From Didymodactylos carnosus (taxonomy: Eukaryota; Rotifera; Eurotatoria; Philodinida; Philodinidae): a stretch of DNA of 38,204 bases. The DNA lies in the NCBI GenBank assembly GCA_905250885.1, contig CAJNOQ010000972.1, forward strand, positions 1 to 38,204, written 5' to 3'. Under the pieces are notes generated by a model. The model searched no databases and was not told where the DNA came from. It saw only the letters and a list, made by a program, of their open reading frames with translations. A program made the position numbers and the translations under genes. Numbering within the stretch: position 1 is the stretch's first letter; every line of letters begins with the position of its first letter. Of this stretch, positions 1 to 11,306 are shown one piece after another.

Positions 1-44
1 AGTCAAACTATTATCCCAAATTGACTAGAAATCATAATGATATT

Positions 45-346
45 CCCAAGCAAATATCACCTATGAGAAAAATCTAGATACATTTCGTCTGTAATCGGGC
101 GATACACGACTAGTTGTCATCTAGATTACTAGTTGGAAAAGAGGCTTTTAACTAGATGCGTCTGCAGGTGCATCTAGTAATAACTAAATCGATTCATTAT
201 CGGGTGATAAATCGATAGTTGCAACAAGAAATCTAGTAATCACCCAATTACTAGATTTCCACTGTCGTTACACAGTAGTTGCAATCGAGTAAAACTCTAG
301 TAATCTAGATGAATCGGGCGATACTAGATTTTTTTTTATGCTTGGG
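45..346. repeat. Fold-back / MITE-like repeat with CCCAAGCA ends
   Basis: The stretch opens with CCCAAGCA (45-52) and closes with its inverse TGCTTGGG (339-346). The interior is built from repeated, partly palindromic pieces: ATCTAGTAAT and its complement ATTACTAGAT recur (around 125-135, 170, 231, 246, 297), and TCGGGCGATA or TCGGGTGATA appears near 95, 198 and 314. This architecture fits a non-autonomous fold-back transposon. No coding frame or transposase is seen. The flanking duplication is unclear (TT on both sides at most), and the window starts close by, so the left boundary could be further out. Confidence 0.5.
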
Positions 347-3300
347 TTGAATAATTAATAAATTAATAAGGAGATTAAAAATAGTAAAACAAAAATACAT
401 CTTTCTCTGTCTATCTCATCCAATTTAAAATATTTTTCATGAACACTTTTCTATAACTGTTTGTAAACTCTCAAATTACACGTTCACGTCATATTATCTG
501 AAATATGGAAATCCTTCTTATTATAACGAAATATAGCTTAAACTAATTAGAATAGAAAACGATGATAAAACACTTTTTTAGATTTTAGATATCTTTTTCT
601 GATATTCAACGTTCTTCACATCAAATTCTCGTCACTATGAAGTTATTGACTACTTGCAGTGTCAACTCTACACTAAAGACGAACAAAGATTAGATACAGT
701 GTTTATATTCTGTACATACAACGTTGTTTTGGTTATTCAAGTAAAAAGATCTGTTATAAAAATCAGTATCTGATTATTATATACCTCATCGTATGATTTC
801 CAGTACACAACAATTACCTCAATATAAAAAAAGATATACAAAGCAAAAAGGTGTTTTCTATTATATTATAAACGTACTTACTTATACATCCCAAAAGGTG
901 TTTTTACATGTGAATCCGATTTCTTCTGATTCGTATCTCTAACTCTTTCTAAGTTCAGTATATATCTCATAATATTAAAAGCTCTTTCATATACATGTAA
1001 ATATTTTTCTCTTTAAAATTCTTTTTCATCAGTATTTCTCTCCCTCTCTCTCTCCCTCTCTCTTTCTCGCTATTTGTTCAATTTACTCATAATTATTTTT
1101 CTCTTCTCAGTTTTTTTCTTTTCCAACCATTTTTCACCTGTTGTTCTATTGAAGTCGTATATACTTTGAAAAGATGCTTAAAGATAAAAGGCATATTAAC
1201 ACAATATAAAGCGAACACAAGTAGTAAATGAGTACGAATTAACATGGATGTTATTTTTATGAATTAGAAATGGTAATTTTGTAAAAAAAAGTCTTCACGC
1301 TGCCAGATTACTGATATAATGTGTAGAATTGCACAAATTAAGAAAACAATCCTAATCATTAGAGAAAACGGTTAATGAACGCTAAAGATGAGATTACACA
1401 AGCGAGATATTTTAACGCTATATTTGATGTGAAAGCATTAATTCTTCCGGCTATAAACAACAATCATTAGTTCATTAATTAGTCGATCAATCTAGTATCG
1501 TCTTAGATAACAACTATACCATAAAAGCCAGAAAAATGAGACAAACAGGATGTATCATGAAAATGAATAAACTAAATAATTTATTGGCTATTACTTACCA
1601 TCATTACATTCTACAACTAGGACTCAACCTTTTATTTCTCTTTATATGATGTTATTAAGCACCCCTGTCTCCGATTCGAGAAACTTTTTAATATCGAGTG
1701 GTGAATGCTTAATCGATATGTAAAGTAAAGGCGTATACTTAAACTCTAGTCTGTCATTTAAAAACAACAAATAATATATAATATCCTAATTGATCGTATT
1801 TGTAGTAGATAAAATCAAACGTTTGTTATTCCCTATACATCCACATACACGGGTGACAAATAGATAATAGGATGTAATAAAAATATATTGTTTCTTCTCT
1901 TCTCTTATATAATCCATATCTGTCATTTTTCACTAACAAAGTACACACCACCACTAAGAAAAAATATGTTATGAAAAACCAAGAAAAAACTAAGGAAAAA
2001 TAAAAGTAGAAAACGTTCCATCTTCTACATATACATCAGCGCTACCTGTTTATTCTTGTTCAATAATAAATTTGTAGATCAACAACCATGTTAAAAACGA
2101 CTTTGAGAGCATCTTTGCTGAACATGAACTCTGCCAGAGATTCACTCGTTAATTGAAGCATATAAAAACCAGTGTCAAAGTTGATGGTGCAGATCATGGA
2201 TTTTCTCTTCTAACATACATGTTAGAGGGAATATTTCTGACTTCTTCTTTCTCAAGTAACACGAATATTCAAAATCGAACAAAAATCTATCAATAACGAT
2301 TATTGTTGCCTCTAGAGAGATATTCTGATAATAAGATATTATACGGAAAACAAAAAGTAAAAGAAAATCATGGGTACCTTCTGCCATCAAGATGACAGTT
2401 GGATATATCATCATGAAACAAGAATGTGATTAAACAAGTTATATGAATAAAAAACAATCAATGGTAAACAAGACGAAGTTGATGTTGTATGTTAGATGAC
2501 GTATTCATAAATAGAAATTCTTTATATATATATATATACATGAGTGTACAGAAAACTTATTAAAAGGTTACAGAAGAAAGAAATATGAAGACAAATGTTG
2601 ATTATGTCTTGACAATTTCAATTATGCATATTTTTAAACTCATCGAAGTCTATACGAGTATAGTCACTGAATTGATTATTGCTATTTTTTGGACTAAAAT
2701 GATACCCACAAGATATGTCAATGCTTATCGTCTTAGAAATAATACTGAAGTTTTACTGTTGTGCAAAAAAAAATCCACTTAAAAGCAAAACTTTGTAGCA
2801 ATTATCAACTTCTTTTCTTATTTTTATGTAAAATTGTTTTAGTGTGCAATATTGCACACATGAAATGGATCCTGAGTGATTTATTGGAGATAAAAACAAA
2901 GAAAACGCCATGAAATATAGATGTAGGAAGAAAGCATAGAAGATTGAGTGTAATGATATAAAACGTAATTATATAGAAGTGGAACATATTTCTTTTCGCT
3001 GTAGCGATTATATGAACGTGAAAAGAGTGAGAAGAAAAGCATTATTTGACGATTGAATCACAAACAAAGTTTTATTTTCATTGTTCTAGGCATCTGCATG
3101 GAATACGACCATATTTGGTCGTAAATCGTCTTTACGATCGTACGCATAATATTGGATGTTGAGAAAAACACCTTTTTATACTATTATATTTTCAGGAGGA
3201 TGCCTGAACACTCATTAAATAAACATGTAACAAACACGGATAATTTGAAGAGCTTGTAGTCAGCGATAGACTATTTTTCGTGTGCAACATTTGCTAATTA

Positions 3301-3377
3301 TCTGAATAAAATCAAAAAAATATTCGGACTGAACTCCACTCCATAAATAATATACTTCGCGAAGAATTAAAACCATA
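347..3377. other. Gene-free AT-rich intergenic DNA
   Basis: I see no gene here. Short open frames (for example around 2175-2414 and 2585-2782) are low-complexity, lack splice support and resemble no family. Simple-sequence features are a pyrimidine CT tract at about 1036-1072 and a TA run at about 2522-2538. A perfect 7-bp-arm palindrome lies at 3105-3122 (ACGACCA TATT TGGTCGT). Confidence 0.6.
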
Positions 3378-4072
3378 CCCAGGTCAATGAATCCTATGTA
3401 GGATCCTACAGATGATAGGATATCATAGGATTCCTACAGGAATCTTATGAATTTCCTATAAAAATTCTATCATAAGATATTATATGAATCTTACCATAGG
3501 ATCGTAACGAAAATCCTACTAGGATTCTTATTGTAGGATTCCTATAAAATCCTATGAAATCCTACGACAGGATTTCATAGGATTCTTATTTTTCTCTGTT
3601 CTGTCGTCTTTTCTATTCACGGTTTTGTTTGTCAGAGAAACAGTTATAAATGCGACGCTGAAAAAATAAAAAGTCTAGTTGAATAAGCTCAATTTTTCGC
3701 ATTGAACAGTATGAACATCAACATGGAAGCTCACTCACTGTTCTTGGGTTCATCCCAGTCCTGATTCAGAGACTGGGAAAGAACCCAAAGGAGAAAAAGT
3801 AAATAAATAAAGCTAGCAGTAAATAAACAGCTGATTTAAGACTGAATATTTTTTGGTTTCCAATATGCCAGGATTCCTATCAAATCCTACGTAAGATCCT
3901 ATAAGACCTTGCGTAGGATTTGATTGGATCCTACGACAGGAAAGTATAGGATAAATCCAAGACAAAGAATTCTTACGTCTTTCCTACAAGATCCTATGTG
4001 GATTTGGTAGGATCCTACGTAGGATCTTGTAAGAATCTTGTAGGATCCTATGGTAGGATTGCTTGATCTGGG
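3378..4072. mobile_element. 695-bp MITE-like element, TA-flanked, AGGATCCTA repeats in both arms
   Basis: The ends are terminal inverted repeats. The left end reads CCCAGGTCAATGAATCCTA and the inverse of the right end reads CCCAGATCAAGCAATCCTA, with TA on both outer sides (3376-3377 and 4073-4074), as expected for a TA target duplication. Both arms (about 3392-3585 and 3870-4055) are packed with TAGGATCCTA/AATCCTA-type short palindromes. A central hairpin with near-perfect arms of 18-20 bp (CTTGGGTTC..CCCAGTC / GACTGGG..GAACCCAAG) lies at about 3748-3792. No transposase frame is present, so it is non-autonomous. TA flanks suggest the Tc1/mariner-like group; that superfamily assignment is inference. 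Confidence 0.72.
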
Positions 4073-4133
4073 TATACACAAAGCGTAGCAAAGATGCAAA
4101 TATTAGCAGAAAAATACAAAATGAGGAGGAAAC

Positions 4134-4139
4134 TTTATT
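4134..4139 (-). terminator. Poly(A) signal AATAAA of the 76-aa minus-strand gene
   Basis: TTTATT on the plus strand reads AATAAA on the minus strand, four bases past the candidate stop codon at 4143. A 3' UTR this short is unusual but possible, and the signal supports a gene end here. Confidence 0.45.
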
Positions 4140-4142
4140 TTT

Positions 4143-4468
4143 TTAATTATGGTGAGTGTTCCCCTTGACTTCTTCAAAAAAAAAGCGATTGTGACTCATA
4201 CGTGTAGGCGCCAGTCTGTCATATCCTTTTCTAACAAAATAGTCTTCTACAACCTGTAAAAAGTCAAAACTTCGTTCCCTTTTACTTTATCTATATTGAC
4301 GACAGCGTCAATCAGCACTTTTTCTCCAAGTATTGTGAATGAACATACCTTATTGGCCTGTGAGGTCGTCGAACCAGTCTGATTAATTAGGAGTCCATGT
4401 TTTACCATCATCAAAATTTCTGACATTTGGTTTAAAATCCATTCAGATGAATGATTTCTGCTGGTCAT
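4143..4468 (-). CDS. Candidate two-exon gene, 76-aa protein of unknown function
   Basis: I do not recognise this protein. Exon 1 (4468-4349, 40 codons) ends at donor AAG|GTATGT; the 95-nt intron (4348-4254) ends in TTTTTACAG; exon 2 (4253-4143, 36 codons plus stop) continues in phase 0. The product starts MTSRNHSSEWILNQMSEIL and ends VEDYFVRKGYDRL...MSHNRFFFEEV plus a short tail. Both exons look like coding sequence: clustered charged and aromatic residues and well-formed splice sites. An AATAAA follows the stop. An AG lies five bases before the ATG, so the exon could instead be internal to a longer gene; just upstream, a different frame also reads protein-like (QKNVELHRHYDQQKSF) before a stop, so a decayed longer gene is the main alternative. 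Confidence 0.45.
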
Positions 4469-5058
4469 AATGTCTGTGAAGCTCTACATTTTTCTGCTGC
4501 AAATTATTTCCAAAAAGATGATGACAAGAATATCCAAGCAAGAAAAGTGTTTTCTTCTCGTCTCATGGTGTTCAAAAGTCAAAGGTTTTTCAGCCACCTG
4601 TAATTCGGTAACCACATAACATACAATTGAGATTTTTGAGTGGCAGTGAGGATACTTGAGAAGAGTAAAATACAAAAAATAATCTGGTCTACTCAGTAAA
4701 AAAATTACGAGTTTTACACATCGTAAATCAACGGTACAAATCACTTGTATGATGATACAAAGTATGTAATTGTATGATGGTCTAAATGAGGAATCTTGCA
4801 TACCCAAATTACTTTTTTTTTCACTACTTCTAGTTTTAACCTTAGTTATCTTATTTATTTTCTTTTTTATTACTCTTTTTGTGTTGTTTGGCTTGAGTCA
4901 TTTATTACAGGTCAGTGACCTTTGATGACTCTCTCACTTTTCGTGAATAAAACAGTCTTAGTCTTAGTCTTCCTCTATCTAGACATGTCATGGAATGTAT
5001 AATGATTGAACCATGAGTGTGCCGAGGTTATTTGTTTAGACTGTTCGTCTCACAGTTA
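4469..5058. other. Divergent intergenic region, no confident gene
   Basis: This lies between the minus-strand 76-aa candidate and the plus-strand macroglobulin gene. A minus-strand open frame of about 107 codons (4807-4484) is hydrophobic and irregular, and I could not connect it to the downstream exon by good splice sites. A short GTCTTA triplication sits near 4955-4972. Confidence 0.4.
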
Positions 5059-5341
5059 GAGATGTTAGCCGATTACTTTATCGGCGGCGGTGTATCAAAT
5101 TGAAAACTTTATCGGCGGCGGCGGCGGCGGCGAAAAACTAAAGAAATATTTTCCGCCTTTGGCGGCGCTACGGCGTGAAAATTTGAAAAAAGTTATAATT
5201 TTCAATAAATTTTCTTCGAGCAGGTTTGAAAATGTTTCGAGTCAGCGGCGGCGGCGAAAAACTTCAAAAACAAATTCTGCCTGCGGCGGCGAGAAATTTT
5301 AAAATTTTTTTCGTCGGCGACGGCGACCCGGCTAACACCTC
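5059..5341. mobile_element. 283-bp GC-rich MITE with CGG-repeat interior, TA-flanked
   Basis: The left end GAGATGTTAGCCGATTA matches the inverse of the right end, GAGGTGTTAGCCGGGTC, and TA lies outside both ends (5057-5058 and 5342-5343). The interior is striking in this AT-rich window: runs of GGCGGC (about 5080-5095, 5112-5132, 5244-5256, 5282-5291) alternate with GAAAAATTT-like stretches. An open frame crosses it only because CGG repeats lack stops. It is a non-autonomous DNA element sitting in the upstream region of the macroglobulin gene, 80 bp before its first candidate ATG. Confidence 0.7.
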
Positions 5342-5420
5342 TACTCACAGTATCATATTATCACTGAAATATTCTCTATTTTAACTGACTGTGAACATTG
5401 AATCTAGTTGAAACAGCGTT

Positions 5421-8400
5421 ATGAGATTAATAGTTTTATTTTTACTCATTATTTGCTGCTCTTCCTCGTTCTTAATTTCTCCAGCTCCCTCTTGCATGCA
5501 AGGTAAGAATTAATGCGCTGGTTTTGAAAAAAATGAAACAAATTCGTCTGTTGTGCAAAAGAGACAACCAGATCAAATGAACGGTTCTGTCAAAAAGCGT
5601 AACATCGATAGAGAAATTTTGTCTAAATGTTGTCTTTCTCTCTGATTATTTCAGATGTTAAACATTCCATCCACATTCATTTTTCTTTTTTTCTTTGAAA
5701 TACATTCCGTTATTAGTACAGCGAATATTGATCAGTTTTATTCCTTATCGAATGATGATATTCCATCTCCGTTTGTTGATGACCCGTTTGAAAATGACGA
5801 ACAGTCGATAGCAAATCACTCTATTAAACGTCGACAAGTATCATTAAACATTTTGACAAGTCAACAAGCCCGTCTACCGATAGTTCCTTCTTATATGATA
5901 TTTGGTCCCCGAACGATCCGCCCAGCTGAAAAAGTGGAACTGAGTGTCACAATCTTACGTGATGACTGGAATCCAATGACGGTCAAAGCATTAATATCAA
6001 ACGACGATATGGATGTGGCATCGGTAGAAGAAACATTTTATACGAATGTTCCAAATTCTCTCGTTATGATGATACCACCAAATGCTCGTATGGGAACGTA
6101 TCGGCTCACATTAGTAGGAAAACTATCGAGTGGTGAACAAAAATTTTATAATCAGTCAGAGTTGTTATTTGATCAAAAAGCTGTGTCAATTTTAATACAA
6201 TTAGATCGACCCGTTTATCGTCAGGAAACAGTTGTACAATTTCGATGTATTCCGGTGTACCCGGATTTAGCAGGCTATTACGGTACAATAGATGTTTACA
6301 TGATCGGACCCTCTGGACATACTCTCCGAAAATGGGAAAATATGCAAACGACAGCCGGTATGATTAGTTTAGAATATCCGATTAACGATGCACCACCGGA
6401 GGGTACTTGGACAGTTAAATGTCGTGTTATGGGTTACGAGGCAACAAAAACATTTGAAATATACGAGTTTTATAGTAGAAAGTTTGAAGTCAATGTCACG
6501 GTTCCATTTTATATACCAGCGGATGCTCCAGGTGTTTCGGGTATTGTTGTTGCCAATTATTCAACAGGAATGGGTGTTCAAGGTTATGCTAGAGTTTATG
6601 TTCGTGCTCGTGATATGACACAATTATATGATCCAAGAAATAATCCATTACCTGATGTTGAATTCGATCGAACAACACCGACATTTGTCTCATTTATTGA
6701 TGATTTCAATGGTGTTGCTTCATTTTACGTACCAATGTCAACGATACGTTCACTTGTACCTAATTTGGATGGAAGTGAAATTTTGATTACGGCAACGGTA
6801 CACGACCCATGGTGGAATGAGACAAATAACGGTAAGTCAGTGATGTTAATAAACTCTGTTGTCCTGGTTGTAAAAAAACAGTTGATATTGTTTATATTTA
6901 TTTATAGGTACAACTGTGGTATCATTTTATCAACCAGGCACATATCTGAACTTTTTGGGAGGTGCTAGTATGGTTTTCAAACCGAGAATGTTATATACAA
7001 CATACATCGCCGCTGTTAATTCCGATGGTTCTAAATATAGACCTGGTCCAGGACGTTTTATTCGTGTATATACAAATACAGATTTGGGTCAATCACAAGC
7101 GTATCAGGATTATCCTATTGATAATACAGCTATTGCACAACATCAATTTTTGGCTCCCAGTGATCCATCTATAACAATCTTAATTATACGAGCTGAATTA
7201 TATGATAACAATATTAAAGTACAAAATAGCGATGTTGAACAACGTGCAATTCGTTATTTATCGCCAAGTAACAGTTATATACAAGTAACATCGAGTACAT
7301 CAAATCCAAAAGTGGGTGATTTTATGATATTTCGTGTAAATATTACACAATTTACTGAAGCTGTCTATTATCATATAACATCAGCAGGACGTCTGATATA
7401 TACAGATATATTGCGTATGGATCAATCGAAACAGAAAAGTTTCGATGTAGGTGTCACTCGAGAAATGGCTCCGAGTGCTCATATCATCGTATATTATATA
7501 CGCTACGATGGGGAAATAGTAGCTGATAGTATGAATTTTCATGTGAATACATCATCTGTTACAAATCATGTCAATATAACGGTTAATAGGCGAAAAGATT
7601 TTACTGGCAATACTATTGAAATACTAGCTTATGCATCACCACAATCATTAGTGGCATTTGCTGCGTTAGGTTTGCCTCAGTATCGTCTGTTTCCACCGGG
7701 AAATCATTTTGATCCAATTGCTGTAAGTATTCATTCCTCTTTCTAAATGTACAAATAGTCGAGAGTATTTAAATTTGTTTCTTTTTATCAGATATATGAT
7801 GAATTATATTCGTTTGACCGATATGCTACTCAAAGTTTTCAACAAACATGGAATCAGGAAATGAATGTACCTTATTCACGTGTCTTCTTTCCATCTCAGT
7901 CGTATGGTTATGATGCTGGATCTACATTCAATTCAACTGGATTGCAATTATTTACCAATATAGAGATAAAAGCTATTCAGACTGCTTGTACACAGTCTGG
8001 TTTATTCCAGTGTAATGATGGTAATTGTTATGCGCCACCGCTTCGTTGTAATGCAGTTATTGACTGTCGAGATGGTGCTGATGAGGCTAACTGTAAGTGT
8101 TAATAATTATTTTTCTAAAATATCTACGTTTTTCAACACAAAAAAATTAGCACTTAATCCCGACCATGAAAGAAATCATTGTTGGCTTTTTTATGGCGCT
8201 TTAAACGCTATACTTTTATTTCTTTTCAGGTAATTATACAAGAAGTGGTCGGTATAATTTTACGCCATTATCAAGACGTTTATGGCCATACTGGGAGCGC
8301 GAATTACAACTTCATTTTATGTGGCATCAGCAATTTGCTTATCCTGATGGTCGTGTTCAATTTCGCATAGCAGTTCCCAATGTCATCGCCAGTTGGGTCA

Positions 8401-11306
8401 TTACAGCTGTGGCCGTTAGTCGTTTAACTGGTTTTGGTGTTCTTGATGTTCCACATATTTATGAAGGTACACGACAATTTTTTATTAAAGTTGAAATACC
8501 ACCTATTGTTCGCTTTGGCGAACAAATCGGCGCACGTGTTGACGTATTCAATTTTCAATCTCATCGTATCGAAGCATTAATTATTTTGCATGCATCTGAT
8601 AAATATCGTTTTGTTAATTTGGATCAAAATGGTTTAGTGTCATCATATTCACCAAGGTTAACTGATGGTCAACATCATGTTCTAATCATACTTTACCCTA
8701 ATGAAGTTCGACGTATATCAATACCATTTGTTCCTATTGTTGCTGGTGAAGTTGAAGTGATGATCGAAGGTATAACGGGTGTATCAAGGGATTTTTATCG
8801 TGAAATAATCAAAGTGAACTATGAAGGTGTTAGAAATTATTATCATACACCAACGGTATTGTTACTCAATAATTTACCAAGACAAATGAATGAATATGAA
8901 GTGAATGTGACACAAAATTTTATATTGCCGTTAAAAAATTTTTTTTTGTATATTCCTGGTTCAGCCACATGTGAAGTATTCGTTTCCGGAGATGTCGCTG
9001 GTCCCTATTTTCTTCTCGGATACGATGAATGGTTAAATACTGATAATTTGATAATGCGAACAACGGCACCAGCCGATTCTGGTATATTTGATTTTTCAAT
9101 GATGGTCTATAATTTAAAATATATGTTACAAGGTAAAAAGTTTGATTGTAAAAAGCTTTTTAAAAGCTTGACATTTTTTATTGTCTTTGATCAGGTCATG
9201 GTGGACGAGCATTTGACAACGAAAAATTAATGAAAGTGTTGACCTTTGCTAATATGGAATATTTACGCTTTATGGCCATGTATATTGGTGATAATATTGA
9301 AGATCCATGGAGAAAAGGATCATTTAGTGAATTTGGTTTTTCAAATGAATCCTCTATATGGTTGACATCATGGGCACTTATGGCATTAAAAGATGCTGTT
9401 TATCCAGAATGGGAAGAAAAAGCACTTTACATTGATCCAAATTTACGTTCGGATATTGTAGCGTTTCTTTGTCTAACTCAAACAATAAATGGTTCTTGGG
9501 CTGAATTTATAACACCGAATGATCGTAATAAATTTGGTTTACGTGTTACAAATATTAGTAATATGTTTCAACAATTAAATTTATCGTTGACGGCACAAGC
9601 CATTATAGCATTAAAGTAAATATCCTTAAACTAGTAGGCATAAACATTTAAAACGATCAAATGTTTCATTTTAGATTGAACACAGATATACGTGGACCAG
9701 CTGCTAGATTAATAACCGGTGCTATTGATCGTGGAAGATTATGGTTAGAAAAATATTTTCGAAGTATTACCGATGCGTTTGATATGGCTATTGTAACATA
9801 TGCATTACACGTAACGAATAGTGCTGATCAAAATGCCGCATTTCTTCTACTAGATAAATTTCGACAAACAAGTAAGTTTATTTATCAAACTACAGAAGTA
9901 TCTGTTTCAGTAAAAAAACTTCTTTTGACTAGGATTTACTGATCGAAACACTTGTTTATCGTCATTTTATTTTTATTTTTTTCAGATGAAAATGGTATAT
10001 ATTACTCAAATCGTAAAATACCTGGTATGGAAAAAACATGGCCTAATATAAATCCGCGTTATGGTCCAAAACCCGTACAAAGTGATTGGGAAGCACATGC
10101 TGTGGCCGCAACAGCCTTTGTCTTAATGACATATACACAAAGAGCTACAGCAAAAGAAGCTGAACAAATAATGTTATGGTTACAATCGATGCGTAATTAC
10201 ATCGGAGGATGGGGAGGTAACTGTCATTTTTTATATTAAATCAATCTGATACCGTTTCAATATTCTTTATATTGATTATTTTTTAGCATCTTATGATACG
10301 GTTATTGCTCAACGAGCTATTGTCAGTTATTCTGTTCTACGTGGTTATGAAATAACAAATTATAATATACGAATTAATTTGACATCATCATCATCAGGTA
10401 ATAAAATACGAAAATTTAGTATTAATTACTTGCCTGTACGTTGTGGTTTTTTATTATTCTTTATTAGCTGATCAGGAACATGAGCCTATTGTTATCACTG
10501 ACGAAAACTTAATTGAAGCTCAAGTAAGAAGTGTACAAAATGTTTGGGGTGTATTATATGTTGATGGTTTTGGTAATGGTTACGCATTAGTACAAGTAAG
10601 TTTAATAGTTGAACAAACAATAGAATGATTATTTTTATTTATATTTGCTCTTCTTTTCGTTTTTTACTAGATGCATGTCGGCGTTAATGTTGAATTTCCG
10701 TTTTATGTTCGTCGTCCTGACTATGAAGCATTCCGAGTTGATATCGTACCATATTTAAGTGGAAGAAATTTTTCTACAATCGATTATAACGTATGCCTTG
10801 GATGGAATCCTAATAATGTTATAAAATTAGGAGCAACACGTAGTGGTACGGCTGCAATCGAAATACAGATACCAACTGGTTATCGTGTTGAAGAACGTGA
10901 TTTAAAAGTCTTAATACGTACATTTACTATAAGAAATTTACGAGAAGCTGAAAATTGGCCAGGACAAATTAATTTTCTATTTGATTATGTTGATGTTGAT
11001 CCAATATGTTTTCAATTTCAAGCTAAACGTTGGTTACCGGTGGCTAATGTTTCACGTTATTATGAAGTTAGAGCATATGAATGGCTGGAGCCGGGAAATA
11101 TGAATCGATCTGTTTATCAGTTGAGAAATTTATTTGGATTAGATATCTGTGAAGTATGTGGAAGTTATCAATGTCCATATTGTCCATATTATAGTGGTGC
11201 TAGACTTCTTCAATATTGTCAATATTTATTTCTTATTATTAGCGTCTTTCTTCTTTTCTTAAAAACTTTCTCCTTTCGTCAAGGACATCACGATATTTAT
11301 GTATAA
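5421..11306 (+). CDS. Alpha-2-macroglobulin/TEP family protein, Mcr-like, LDLa module, thioester lost
   Basis: Exons: 5421-5502, 5722-6831, 6908-7722, 7792-8092, 8230-9132, 9195-9615, 9675-9871, 9986-10216, 10287-10397, 10468-10595, 10671-11306; they join in frame to 1644 residues. Order seen: signal peptide; linker with KRRQ, a possible furin site; macroglobulin domains from about residue 84; a six-Cys LDLa module (Cys 735-770, DxxD...DGADE); the A2M domain; a TED-like helical region with GGWGG; a receptor-binding domain (about 1450-1578); then a Cys-rich stretch, a hydrophobic segment (about 1615-1630) and a basic tail that could anchor it in the membrane. Where the family has GCGEQ, residues 1052-1056 read DSGIF, so no thioester can form. 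LDLa plus a lost thioester is the known arrangement of Drosophila Mcr (septate junctions, immunity). CD109-like membrane TEPs are the alternative. Extracellular role inferred from the family. Confidence 0.9.
5655..5721 (+). other. Alternative N-terminus of the macroglobulin gene
   Basis: A strong acceptor (TTATTTCAG) ends at 5654, immediately followed by an ATG in frame with exon 2. Starting here gives a second signal-peptide-like sequence, MLNIPSTFIFLFFFEIHSVIS, and a 1639-residue protein. Splicing the 5421-5502 exon to this acceptor would hit a stop within 15 codons, so that exon must use the acceptor at 5721 (TATTAGTACAG) to code. Either the two starts are alternatives or one model is wrong. 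Confidence 0.5.

Noticed and set aside
3899-4099. A 66-codon minus-strand open frame.
   Set aside because: It lies within and across the right end of the AGGATCCTA-repeat element, so repeat structure explains its openness.
5090-5302. A 70-codon open frame with a Gly run.
   Set aside because: It lies inside the CGG-repeat MITE; the glycines come from GGC repeats and no splice or family support exists.
6106-6618. Overlapping open frames on both strands inside the macroglobulin exon.
   Set aside because: They are shadows of the real coding frame, with no domains.
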